Shown: positions 7,984-15,627 of the stretch, one piece after another | Layout: each line of letters begins with the position of its first letter | Position numbering within the stretch: the stretch's first letter is position 1 | Assembly: GCF_964229645.1 (NCBI RefSeq) | Contig: NZ_CAXREX010000159.1 | Location: 1 to 16,337 of the forward strand | Direction: 5' to 3' | DNA from: Nioella sp964229645 | GTDB lineage: Bacteria > Pseudomonadota > Alphaproteobacteria > Rhodobacterales > Rhodobacteraceae | DNA: 16,337 bases | The notes under the pieces: generated by a model | Databases searched by the model: none | What the model was told of the DNA's origin: nothing | The model's input: only the letters and a program-made list of their open reading frames with translations | Translations under genes and position numbers: made by a program

Positions 7984-10548
7984 TCAGAACCTGTGTTCGA
8001 ACCGGAGCCGGAAGCTTGTCCTGGTCGCATCGCCGACCCAGTCGCGCATCAGGCGCATGTCCAGCGAACCCAGTCCGTCGTTGTAGGCGCTGGACAGGCC
8101 CAGCTCCAGGCCGGTGCCGCAGGTGCTGTCGGAGGTCGCCATACGCAGCTCTTCGCAGATCAGGCGTGGCGAGAAGCTGAAGACGGTCTCGGCCCGGGCA
8201 ACCGGCCCCCCGTCCATCGAGACCTGGATCTCGGGGCGGAAGGTCAGGCTGGCGATGGAGACATCCCCGGCATCGAGGCTGAGCGTGTTGTCCACGACCC
8301 CGTAGGCGGTGCCGGTGAAGCCCACCTGGCCGATCTGGGTGCGGCCATAGCTGAACGCCAGTTCGGGCAGGAAGTCATATCCCGGCCGCGAGATGACGCC
8401 GGTCACTGCGCCTCCCACAGACACCGTCCAGGTGCTGTAGTCGCTTTCCAGGGCAAGAACCCCGTTGCTGGCCTGAAGGTCGTTCTGACCGGCCCCGAGC
8501 GTGGCATAGCCATCCAGGAAGAGGCTCTCGCTCAGCGCATGGACGGCATAGGCGCCAACAGTCATGCCATAGCGGTCCTGATCCCCGGCAAAGCTGCCTT
8601 CAAGGTTGGAACGCGCCAGCTCGGCCCCGATGAAGTAGCCCAGCATCGTGGCATCATCGACCATGCGTTCCCAGGCAACCCGCGCGTCCAGCGTGGCGGT
8701 GGTGGAGCCGCTCTCCTCGTCGCGCTGAACCAGGAAGTCCCCGAAGATGAGACGCCGCGTGCCGGTCTCGGCATCACCCGATTGCTGGAAGAAGCTGCCT
8801 TGGGTGCTGATCCCGTCCCGCGTGGCGATGAAGCTGCCGTCGATGTCGAAGGGAATGTCGCGGGAAGCCTGTCCCTGCTGGCTGCTGACGAGGCGCCCAC
8901 GTGCATCTCTCATCATGTTCTGGTTCATGGCGAGCAGCGTGTTCAGCGACCGCATCGCATCGGCCTGAACCATCTGCCGGATCACCGTTTCATTCGCGGC
9001 GAAGTCGGTGGCGGGGGTGGCAGAGGATGCAGGTGTCACATTGACCGCAACGGACTCGGTGCCGTTGCCGGCACTATTCACCGCCCGAAGCTTGATGGCA
9101 TAGGTCGTGCCATTGGTCAGGCCAGTGATGACTACAGGGCTGCTGGTCGTTCCGGCCGAGACCCAGGAGCCGCCGTCGATCTGGTATTCGTAATCGGTGA
9201 TCGAAGCGCCGCCGTCGTTCGCAGGCGCGGTGAAGGCAATCGAGACCTGAGCATCCCCCGCCGTCGCAACCAGGTTGGTCGGGGCAGAGGACACGGAGGC
9301 AGTCCAGTTGGACACGGCAATCCCGTTCCCGCTCGTGTCGGAAATATCAACAGACGCAGCCGCCCCCGTGGCCCAGTTGTCCGCGGCAGCGAGATTGTAG
9401 GTCGTTCCATCGCGAGACGTGCCGCCATTGGCATTCAGAAGCGCCGCAACGGCGGTCAGATCGGCACCGGACAGCGTGACCGAGAAGCCCGTGGAGGAGG
9501 TGATTTCCACATCCGTCGCAGAGGTCAGCGTGTAGCTGGCCCCGCCCTCGCCGGTGAATGTCAGGGCAGAGACATCGATGTCGTTCGCGGCACCCGTGTT
9601 GGACGGAATATTCATGCCTGTCACGGTCAGCACGCCGGTCGCAAGATCGAACACCGCGCTGCTGATGGTTGGGCTGGACACGTTGCTGACCGTGATGCCG
9701 TTGCCCGTCAGGTCTGCTAAAAAACCCGCGTTGGCGGAACCGGGTATCCAGTTGCCTGCAGCAGCAAGGTTATAGGTCGTGCCATCATCCGACGACAGGC
9801 CGTTCTTGTTCAGGATGCCTAGCAGGGCGTCCCGATCTGCCGCGTTCAAGAGCACGGTGAAGGACGTGGCTGACGTGATCTCGACATCACCCGAAGTCAG
9901 TGTGTGGGACGTCGAGTTCGCACCGGAAATCGACAGCATTGAAACATCGATATCATTCAAGGCGCCCGCGTTCGAGACGAGGTCCGCGCCGGTCACAACC
10001 AGGGCCCCCGTCGCGGCATCGAATGTTGCGCCTGTAATTACCGGGTCAGGCGGGGACGTCACGGAGAAGGTGATACTGTCTATATTGACCCGATTGGTTA
10101 ACTGGTCGCCATCGTAATTGTAGAATTCCAGCCTGGAGACGTTGACAAATGACGACAGGTCACGTCCGGGGCTGAGATTGGTCCAGGTGTTGGATGTCGT
10201 CCAGTTTGAATGCCCGCTGATAAAGCTTCCAACCGGATCATAGGCCGCAACGGCGAAATTGCTGCCCCCGTCCATTAGGTAGTGAATCTGCTCGATGTTG
10301 ACTGGAGTATCGAAAGAAACAACCAGCCGCCCTGAATTGTAAAGCTCCTGGGCAATTACGCCGTTGAATGCATCGACATTATCGGATGTGGCAGTCCAGG
10401 TTAGTGTTACCCCATTGATTGTGAAGGAAACATTTGCGCTCGTCTGGTCTGGAACCGTAAACGCCAGTGCCATCCTGAAGGGGGCAAAAATGCTAAGGAA
10501 AACCGCAAGAACGAAGAACCTGAGCGACGGCATGGCGTGATCTTTCAT
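7984..10548 (-). CDS. Autotransporter-like surface protein with duplicated domain, fibronectin III domain and C-terminal beta-barrel
   Basis: The 854 residues divide clearly. A signal peptide covers about 1-29 (FFVLAVFLSIF..., cut after MALA). Residues 30-165 are a beta-rich domain that I do not recognise. Two copies of a roughly 122-residue unit follow at 169-290 and 293-414, sharing NDIDVS, VEITS and DGTTYNLAAA. A fibronectin type III domain (421-506, NLVATAGDAQVSIAF to YAIKLRAVNSAG) leads to a helical linker (521-552). A barrel region runs from 565 to the end, finishing in RLRFEHRF with a terminal Phe as in BAM-inserted outer-membrane proteins. The passenger is probably exposed on the surface or tethered there. 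A role in adhesion or carbohydrate binding is inference. Start codons at 10548 and 10533 are both possible, and both leave the signal peptide intact. The gene follows, in the same direction, a subtilase and a small barrel-like protein. Confidence 0.8.
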   Translation of the reverse strand: MKDHAMPSLRFFVLAVFLSIFAPFRMALAFTVPDQTSANVSFTINGVTLTWTATSDNVDAFNGVIAQELYNSGRLVVSFDTPVNIEQIHYLMDGGSNFAVAAYDPVGSFISGHSNWTTSNTWTNLSPGRDLSSFVNVSRLEFYNYDGDQLTNRVNIDSITFSVTSPPDPVITGATFDAATGALVVTGADLVSNAGALNDIDVSMLSISGANSTSHTLTSGDVEITSATSFTVLLNAADRDALLGILNKNGLSSDDGTTYNLAAAGNWIPGSANAGFLADLTGNGITVSNVSSPTISSAVFDLATGVLTVTGMNIPSNTGAANDIDVSALTFTGEGGASYTLTSATDVEITSSTGFSVTLSGADLTAVAALLNANGGTSRDGTTYNLAAADNWATGAAASVDISDTSGNGIAVSNWTASVSSAPTNLVATAGDAQVSIAFTAPANDGGASITDYEYQIDGGSWVSAGTTSSPVVITGLTNGTTYAIKLRAVNSAGNGTESVAVNVTPASSATPATDFAANETVIRQMVQADAMRSLNTLLAMNQNMMRDARGRLVSSQQGQASRDIPFDIDGSFIATRDGISTQGSFFQQSGDAETGTRRLIFGDFLVQRDEESGSTTATLDARVAWERMVDDATMLGYFIGAELARSNLEGSFAGDQDRYGMTVGAYAVHALSESLFLDGYATLGAGQNDLQASNGVLALESDYSTWTVSVGGAVTGVISRPGYDFLPELAFSYGRTQIGQVGFTGTAYGVVDNTLSLDAGDVSIASLTFRPEIQVSMDGGPVARAETVFSFSPRLICEELRMATSDSTCGTGLELGLSSAYNDGLGSLDMRLMRDWVGDATRTSFRLRFEHRF
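9307..10044 (-). repeat. Tandem duplication of a ~122-residue domain inside the surface protein
   Basis: Unit A is encoded by about 9679-10044 and unit B by about 9307-9672. Each begins with a P-x-I-(T/S)-x-A-x-F-D-x-A-T-G pattern, continues with NDIDVS and VEITS-TxF, and ends with DGTTYNLAAA-NW...GNGI-VSN. The repeats line up along their whole length with only small gaps, which indicates internal duplication rather than shared composition. Confidence 0.8.
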
Positions 10549-10832
10549 AAGACTTCAAGAATCTTTCTGCATGTGGCGATATTCTCAGAATATGTTCATG
10601 CATAGGGACTTCGATCAACTCGGTTGTCGCTTGGGCTTTCTGATGTGTCTATTTTATTAGTTCCTTGGTTGGATTTGGAAATTGAAAGTGAACCACCAAT
10701 GCGGAAAGATTTTTTCAACAGATGGCTTGCTTATATTTATTCAAAGGTGGCGTCGTGGTTCACGGGGCGCTTCATCTTCAAGTAATTTCCTGATCCCTTT
10801 GCGCCCGTTCTGTGGAAACGGTGCCTTCAACA
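10549..10832. other. AT-rich intergenic region upstream of the surface-protein gene
   Basis: These 284 bases are visibly richer in A and T than the flanking genes, including TCTATTTTATTAG and TTATATTTATT. They should carry the promoter of the minus-strand surface-protein gene. I could not pick a convincing -35/-10 pair. I see no gene; the short frames here lack ribosome binding sites and have unnatural composition. Confidence 0.5.
10579..10593. promoter_or_regulatory. 15-bp inverted repeat, possible operator of the surface-protein gene
   Basis: ATATTC, spacer TCA, GAATAT is a perfect 6+3+6 palindrome 31 bases upstream of the start at 10548, where a regulator could block or help transcription. 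A related palindrome (GTATTC-GAA-GAATAC) sits at 10842-10856, sharing TATTC-N3-GAATA. Confidence 0.35.
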
Positions 10833-11327
10833 CTAGAAAACGTATTCGAAGAATACGCCCACCCGGTCTATCCCGATGTCCCGCTGTGACAGGGCAGCGG
10901 CGGTCGTGTTGAAGTCATAGCTGTAGAGTGGGCTGCTCGGTGTCACGCCGTGATAGCAGTGGAACTGGCGGCCGATCGCGTCGGTGCAGGGGCGATGCGT
11001 GATGGGGCCTTCGTAATGGCCGGAGAGGGAGAGGGTCACGCTCCAGCCGTCGTCAAGTGCGATGCGGTGGTCCACGCTGAGCGAGAGCGACGCTGCGCGC
11101 GTCAGCTTCGGGGCTTCGAAGGCGCTGGTATATCCGATGACGACAGAGGTGTGATCGCCGAAGAGTAGCCCGAACTCGGTCTCAACCACCCGGCGAACGG
11201 GTTGGTAGAATGCCGTGCCCGAGGTCTCGGCGCGCACCCCGTAGGAGGCCGTGTAGCTATAGCTGTAGTCGTGTTCCGGCGCGTTGTTGAAGCTCAGCCC
11301 AAGAAGCAGGAAAACTGGCCAGTCCAT
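10833..11327 (-). CDS. Small putative outer-membrane beta-strand protein, partner candidate of the subtilase
   Basis: I do not recognise this 164-residue protein by name. It starts with a short hydrophobic stretch (MDWPVFLLLGLSFNNA) that could be a weak signal peptide, though it lacks the usual basic residues. The rest alternates polar and aromatic or hydrophobic residues, for example YSYSYTASYG (21-30), SVVIGYTSAF (61-70) and WSVTLSLSGHYEG (95-107). It ends in GVFFEYVF, whose terminal Phe fits an outer-membrane barrel signal. Cysteines 114 and 124 could pair. The start is firm: GGAGG lies seven bases before the ATG and an in-frame TAA stands two codons upstream. It begins 53 bases after the subtilase stop in the same direction, so the two are probably one transcript. 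About 164 residues would form a small barrel of eight strands or so; that is inference. Confidence 0.6.
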   Translation of the reverse strand: MDWPVFLLLGLSFNNAPEHDYSYSYTASYGVRAETSGTAFYQPVRRVVETEFGLLFGDHTSVVIGYTSAFEAPKLTRAASLSLSVDHRIALDDGWSVTLSLSGHYEGPITHRPCTDAIGRQFHCYHGVTPSSPLYSYDFNTTAAALSQRDIGIDRVGVFFEYVF

Positions 11328-11380
11328 GGCTTAGCCTCCAGCGGGAAGAGGGCTGGGCCATGCGCCACTGCGCGTTATGG

Positions 11381-12802
11381 TCATTCGAGCAGCCCGATCG
11401 GGTTGAGCGCGGCATTGGCATCGACAAGGCCATGGCCATAGACCGGGTCGACGCCCGGTGCCCCAAGGTCGTAGCCCGTCTGCAGGATAAGCCGCGTGCG
11501 TTCCTGGGCGGTCAGGTTCGGGAATTTCTGCACCGTCAGCGCCACGACACCGGCCACACGCGGGGCGGCAAAGGACGTGCCTTGCGCGCCGTCGATCACC
11601 GAATGTCCGTCGGCCACCATGAAATAGTTCATGGCCTCTGATCCCGCGGAAAAGGAATACCATTCAAGGTCATCGGCCGCGCTGTCATAGGAGCCGACCC
11701 AGATCGACCGGTCCAGGTAGCTGTAGGAATTGGGATCGAGCGCCCCGAGCACCGGGCTGCAACTGGCAGCGGTATATCTGAGCGATGCACCGGAGCCGGT
11801 GGTCTCACATCCGGCCGCGCCCCCTCCGGAATAGGTCACGGCCCCCTCGTTGCCCGCGGCATAGACCAGCACGGCATTGGGGTTCTGGTCACCGATCCCC
11901 TCGTAGTAATAGGCCGCGAAAGCCCGAACGAAATCGATCGAGTCCTCATATGTCGCGTCATCGGAGAAATCGCCGGCCTGACCGAATGACCAGTTCACCA
12001 CGTCAATCGTCGGGAAGGCATTGCTGCCCGCGTAGTTGAACGTGGAATGCTCGGTCCATGCATAGGTTGCCTCGGGCGCAACCGCCCAGGAACTGTAGTA
12101 GCTAATGAACCCATGCGTGAAGCTTCCGTTGTCGAAGCCCTGCGCGTTGGGGCCGAACTCGTCGATGATATTCACCTCCGCGCCAAGCCCGGTCCATCCT
12201 GCCGCATGGGCCTGTGCCAGCCCCCGCACATTGATGTTGCCGTAGGACAGGTCGATGCTGTGGCCAACGGCATTGTCGGTCGCGAAAGTCGTCAGGTCTG
12301 CTGCCCTGCCTGCCAGCAGGGCAGGGACATCGGCATTGGATGGCGCGCCCTGGTTGTAATCGGCGGTGGCCCCGTTGCCGGTGATGATCGGAGAGCCGCT
12401 GGCCGACAGGATCTCGTTCACGATGGTCGTCTCCGAGCTGCCCTGGAGGACGGACCAGGTGATCGCCCCGGTGGACGGATCATAGGTGATGGTGAGTGAA
12501 TTGGTGGAATAGCGGTAGAGACCGTCCCCGCCGCGCAGCAGGACGATCTGAAGGTCGATCGCCGAGGGCAGGGCAAAGCCGCTCGACCTTGTGCTGACCG
12601 TAATCGTGGAGCGATCCGCCGATATTGCCGTGACGGTAAACGTCTGTCCGGCATGGGTGAAGATATCGCCAACCATAAGCTCCCCATTCGCGCCGCTGCC
12701 CGTGATCGTGCCGCCGCCACCGCAGGCCGACAAAACGCAGAGCGCCGCGACCATTAGACAAGCGAGACGCAAATTCGATGTCGCCTTTATCTTTTCGAGC
12801 AT
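11381..12802 (-). CDS. Lipoprotein subtilisin-like serine protease (peptidase family S8)
   Basis: A signal peptide with lipobox LSAC (24-27) is followed by GGGG, so the mature protein should be lipid-anchored at Cys27. There is no Asp at +2, which favours the outer membrane. Residues about 40-200 form a domain I do not recognise. The S8 catalytic domain follows: D214 in NIIDEFG, H230 in FTHGF followed by VAPEA, the oxyanion N318 in YAAGNEG and the nucleophile S410 in GTSFAAPRVAG. The subtilase-type end is YGHGLVDANAAL (455-466). The full triad predicts an active protease. I chose the ATG at 12802 because TGGTGGA lies just upstream and the signal peptide then begins MLEKIK. The open frame reaching 13072 overlaps lysE and is a shadow. 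It has no C-terminal barrel of its own; the next gene may supply one. Confidence 0.88.
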   Translation of the reverse strand: MLEKIKATSNLRLACLMVAALCVLSACGGGGTITGSGANGELMVGDIFTHAGQTFTVTAISADRSTITVSTRSSGFALPSAIDLQIVLLRGGDGLYRYSTNSLTITYDPSTGAITWSVLQGSSETTIVNEILSASGSPIITGNGATADYNQGAPSNADVPALLAGRAADLTTFATDNAVGHSIDLSYGNINVRGLAQAHAAGWTGLGAEVNIIDEFGPNAQGFDNGSFTHGFISYYSSWAVAPEATYAWTEHSTFNYAGSNAFPTIDVVNWSFGQAGDFSDDATYEDSIDFVRAFAAYYYEGIGDQNPNAVLVYAAGNEGAVTYSGGGAAGCETTGSGASLRYTAASCSPVLGALDPNSYSYLDRSIWVGSYDSAADDLEWYSFSAGSEAMNYFMVADGHSVIDGAQGTSFAAPRVAGVVALTVQKFPNLTAQERTRLILQTGYDLGAPGVDPVYGHGLVDANAALNPIGLLE

Positions 12803-12835
12803 TTTAATCCACCATAAGACATTGAAAAATAGATG

Positions 12836-12872
12836 ATTCCCTGTAGATTCAGTATCGGGTTCCGCAGGGAAT
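12836..12872. repeat. 8-bp inverted repeat upstream of the subtilase gene
   Basis: ATTCCCTG at 12836-12843 and CAGGGAAT at 12865-12872 are exact complements separated by 21 bases, 33 bases before the subtilase start. It could be an operator or leader hairpin of that gene, or end transcription from lysE. No T-run supports the latter. Confidence 0.3.
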
Positions 12873-12945
12873 TTCTCAATCTCCGGCAAGCGAACAGAGT
12901 CGAGCTGGCGCGTGTCCGCGCATGTCAGGGAAGCGGGGCAGAGCC

Positions 12946-13536
12946 TCAGAGCTGGAAGTAGATCGCCAGCAGGACGACGCCCATCATTGCCGAGGCCATG
13001 CCGATATTGATGATCCGATGCGCCCGCTCGGACATCTCCAGCCGGTGCAGCAGAACGCCGGCCCAGAGCCACAGGAAATGAATGGGCACCCAGATCGCGT
13101 TCATGATCAGGAACTTGATCCCGATCTCGGCCATGTAATTGGCGGGCAGGAAGGCAAATCCGGTGAAGAAGGCGGTGTTGACCGCATAGGCCTTGGGATT
13201 GACGATCTGAAGCAGGATGCCGCCCCCGATGCCGGGCGGGCGGGCCTTCTCGATAAAGGCCAGGCGCGCGCCCGCGAAGGCGATGCGAAAGGCCAGGTAG
13301 GCGAGGTAGCCGAAGGAGACCACGAAGAGCAGCAGCCGGATGCGCGGATCGGCCAGGATCAGCGCCGCCAGCCCGCTGACCACGGCCAGTGCGACGAGGT
13401 TGGTGCCGAGGAAGAGCCCGATCACGTACTGCGTGCCCGCCCGGTAGCCAAAGCCCGCGCCCACGCCAGCCGTCGACAGCACGCCCGGGCCGGGAGTGAT
13501 GATCAGCAGGAACACGGCGAGGGCGAAGGCAAGCAT
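12946..13536 (-). CDS. LysE/RhtB family amino-acid exporter
   Basis: Proteins of this family export amino acids or related small molecules across the inner membrane; the substrate here is unknown. The 196 residues hold about six hydrophobic segments. Near the N-terminus is the signature LLIITPGPGVLSTAGVGAGF (10-29), followed by GYRAG. GGGILLQIVNPKAY near residue 104 matches the second conserved loop of the family, where NPK is usual. The ATG at 13536 has only a G-rich stretch upstream as a ribosome binding site. It lies downstream of cdsA in the same direction, past a hairpin at 13561-13579, so it may be read by partial read-through or from its own promoter. Confidence 0.85.
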   Translation of the reverse strand: MLAFALAVFLLIITPGPGVLSTAGVGAGFGYRAGTQYVIGLFLGTNLVALAVVSGLAALILADPRIRLLLFVVSFGYLAYLAFRIAFAGARLAFIEKARPPGIGGGILLQIVNPKAYAVNTAFFTGFAFLPANYMAEIGIKFLIMNAIWVPIHFLWLWAGVLLHRLEMSERAHRIINIGMASAMMGVVLLAIYFQL

Positions 13537-13560
13537 GACCCCGGTGTATCCGCAGGGCAG

Positions 13561-13579
13561 GCCGCCCGCAACGGGCGGC
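13561..13579. terminator. Hairpin between cdsA and lysE
   Basis: GCCGCCCG, loop CAA, CGGGCGGC is a perfect 8-bp stem beginning four bases after the cdsA stop on the minus strand. No T-run follows, so it is an imperfect intrinsic terminator or an mRNA-end stabiliser. Confidence 0.5.
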
Positions 13580-13582
13580 GCA

Positions 13583-14521
13583 TCAGGCCGATAGCAACAG
13601 TTGCACGTGATAGAAGACGGGGGCGGCGAAGATCACGCTGTCCAGTCGGTCCAGCAGCCCGCCATGACCGGGGATGAGATGGGACCAGTCCTTTACCCCC
13701 CGGTCGCGCTTGATCGCGGCAAAGACGAGCCCGCCCATCATGCCGCTGAGCGAAGCAAGCGCCGCCAGTGCCGCCGACTCTGCCGCGCCAAAGGGCGTGA
13801 TCCAGGTCAGCAGCACCCCGGCCAGGGCAGAGGCAGCGATGCCGGTGGCCATGCCTTCCAGCGTCTTGGGCGAAAGCCCGGGCGCTATCCTGCGATGGCC
13901 GAAGCGGCGCCCTGCGAAATAGTCGGCCAGGTCGCCGATCTGCACCACCATGACGAAGAACACGATCAGCAGAACGGTCTGTCCGCTGTCCCCGTTTGTC
14001 TGCGCATTGAGCAGCGCGGGCACGTGGCTGATGCAGTAGACGCAGATCATCAGCCCCCATTGCGTTTCGGCCACGCGGGTCAGGAAGCGGTCGGGACTGC
14101 CCCTGAGCGCGCTGATGATCGGCAGCAGCAGGAAGGCATAGACCGGGATGAAGACGGTAAAGAGCCCGGTCCAGCCAAGCCCCACGAACAGGTATTGCAG
14201 CGGCAGGATCAGGAAGAAGCCGAGCGCCAGTGAAAGGTGATCGGCCTTGTTCTTGTAGGTGAAGGTCAGGAATTCCCGGAGCGCGGCGAAACTTGCAAAA
14301 AGGAAGAGCAGCATCAGCGCCACGGGGCCCAGAAGCGCCGTGATGGTGAAGAGGATGACCATCACCCACCACGAATGCACCCGGATCAGGAAGGACTCCA
14401 CGTCATGATTGGTCTTGCCGTGCGGCACCCTGCTGCGCAGTGCCTCGCCCATGGCCGTCAGCACCACGAGGATCGCGAAGACGCCGAAGAAGAGCAGCAG
14501 GATATTGGTATTCGTTCCCAT
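13583..14521 (-). CDS. cdsA: Phosphatidate cytidylyltransferase (CDP-diacylglycerol synthase)
   Basis: The enzyme joins phosphatidic acid and CTP to make CDP-diacylglycerol, the precursor of membrane phospholipids, at the inner membrane. The 312-residue protein has eight or so membrane helices. The family signature is near the C-terminus: KRDRGVKDWSHLIPGHGG (271-288) followed by LLDRLD with D291, R292 and D294. The start is the ATG at 14521, whose A is also the last base of the upstream stop (TGATG); AGGGGA precedes it by five bases. A TTG one codon upstream is an unlikely alternative. The coupling to a plsC-type gene fits the pathway: the acyltransferase makes phosphatidate and CdsA activates it. 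A second cdsA elsewhere in the genome is possible, so this may be a paralog rather than the housekeeping copy. Confidence 0.88.
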   Translation of the reverse strand: MGTNTNILLLFFGVFAILVVLTAMGEALRSRVPHGKTNHDVESFLIRVHSWWVMVILFTITALLGPVALMLLFLFASFAALREFLTFTYKNKADHLSLALGFFLILPLQYLFVGLGWTGLFTVFIPVYAFLLLPIISALRGSPDRFLTRVAETQWGLMICVYCISHVPALLNAQTNGDSGQTVLLIVFFVMVVQIGDLADYFAGRRFGHRRIAPGLSPKTLEGMATGIAASALAGVLLTWITPFGAAESAALAALASLSGMMGGLVFAAIKRDRGVKDWSHLIPGHGGLLDRLDSVIFAAPVFYHVQLLLSA

Positions 14522-15186
14522 CAAGATCCCCTGTGATGCGGGGGCGGGGCGAGGGCGACCAGGGCCTCGGCCGCGCGGGCCAGGAAGGCATCCTTGCTTT
14601 CGTCTTCTTCTACATGAACCGGCGCCCCGAAGGTGACCGTGCAGATCAGGGGCAGGGGGATCACTTCGCCCTTGGGCATGATCTCGGTCAGGTTGGCGAC
14701 CCAGGTGGGCACCAGGTCGACCTCGGGATGCGACAGTCCGATATTGTAGAGCCCGGCCCGGAAGGGCAGCAACGGGTCGTCGGTCATGTTGCGGTTGCCT
14801 TCGGGGAAGATGATCAGGCTCGCCCCCTCGTCAAGCGCCGCGCGGATGGCCAGCATCGGGTCCTCGGTCCGCGCCTCGGGACGGCGATCGACAAGAACGC
14901 AGTTGAAGACCTCGGGCCCGACGAAGGCGCGCAGCCGGGTCTTCAGCCAGTAATCCGCCGCCGCCACGGGGCGCGTCTTCCTGCGCATATGGCTTGGCAG
15001 CACGGTCCAGATCATTGGCATATCCGCGTTGGACACGTGGTTGGCGTAATAGACGCGCTGCTTGTCGACGGGTTCGATCCCGCGCCAATCCGCGCGCACC
15101 GCCGTGATGAACCGCGCGACCAGGGCCAGGAACTGGCCGGTCAGCCGGGCGGCGATCCTTCTTAGAAAGGGGCTGTGCTGCGTCAT
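14521..15186 (-). CDS. 1-acyl-sn-glycerol-3-phosphate acyltransferase (PlsC-like)
   Basis: This family adds an acyl chain to lysophosphatidic acid to make phosphatidic acid at the membrane. With the start at 15186 the protein has 221 residues. The catalytic H-x4-D motif is NHVSNAD (H50, D55) and the substrate-binding motif is FPEGNRN (127-133), where FPEGTRS is usual. A hydrophobic stretch at about 15-30 (TGQFLALVARFITAV) can bury in the membrane. The frame is open to 15264, but the extra 26 residues are polar and basic and do not look like the family, so I prefer the ATG at 15186 despite a weak ribosome binding site (GGA four bases upstream). Its stop overlaps the cdsA start by one base, placing two consecutive phospholipid steps in one operon. 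Confidence 0.87.
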   Translation of the reverse strand: MTQHSPFLRRIAARLTGQFLALVARFITAVRADWRGIEPVDKQRVYYANHVSNADMPMIWTVLPSHMRRKTRPVAAADYWLKTRLRAFVGPEVFNCVLVDRRPEARTEDPMLAIRAALDEGASLIIFPEGNRNMTDDPLLPFRAGLYNIGLSHPEVDLVPTWVANLTEIMPKGEVIPLPLICTVTFGAPVHVEEDESKDAFLARAAEALVALAPPPHHRGS

Positions 15187-15594
15187 ATCCAAAGTGTTGC
15201 CCGGACTTTCCCCAAAAGGGAAGGATTTCGCGCGTCCTCGCAATCGCTGCACGGTGCCGCGCAATTCGAAGCCCGGACGTCATGGGCATGCGTCAGGGCA
15301 TCTCCGGCGCTTGGATGCGCGGACAGTCGGACATCTCGGCGTCTGATCAGGGCAGGTCACTTGGGATTGTGGCGGAGGAAGTGCGCTTCCAACCGGACCG
15401 TCTCCTGTGACCCCTGAGGAAGCTCCGGCAGGCTAACGTGTCCTACGGATTTCTAGGGAACATTTCGCAATTTGACGCCGGTTCACCGGGCAATTCGCTG
15501 CTGCGCCCAATGTCCGAGGGACGTAGTCCGCAACGCGAAGAGCCCCGCAACGCACTGACTTGAATAGGTTTTCTTTCTACGCATTCGTTGTCGT
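15187..15594. other. Gene-free region between plsC-like gene and the island-type HTH gene
   Basis: About 400 bases with no supportable gene. A 7-bp hairpin (arms 15206-15212 and 15218-15224, loop CAAAA, one G-T pair) lies about 20 bases upstream of the plsC-like start. Small inverted repeats such as GGAAG-TGCG-CTTCC near 15377-15390 and CCGGT-TC-ACCGG near 15479-15490 are of no clear meaning. This stretch separates conserved chromosomal genes from mobile-element-type genes, so an integration junction may lie here; I could not find an att repeat. Confidence 0.4.
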
Positions 15595-15611
15595 GCGACC
15601 ACGGTGGTCGC
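15595..15611. promoter_or_regulatory. 17-bp palindrome directly upstream of the HTH gene (possible operator)
   Basis: GCGACCAC, central G, GTGGTCGC is a perfect 8+1+8 inverted repeat ending four bases before the AAAGGA ribosome binding site of the HTH gene. Its place suggests autoregulation by a dimeric DNA-binding protein, or a translation-blocking hairpin. A clear promoter was not assigned. Confidence 0.45.
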
Positions 15612-15627
15612 TCGAAAGGAAACGAAA

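Noticed and set aside
7969..9720. A 583-codon open frame on the plus strand opposite the surface-protein gene
   Set aside because: Low-complexity Gly/Arg/Val composition, no ribosome binding site, and the opposite strand encodes a signal peptide, repeats, FN3 and a barrel.
12803..13072. N-terminal extension of the subtilase into lysE
   Set aside because: It would bury the lipoprotein signal peptide 90 residues inside the protein and overlap the lysE coding region.
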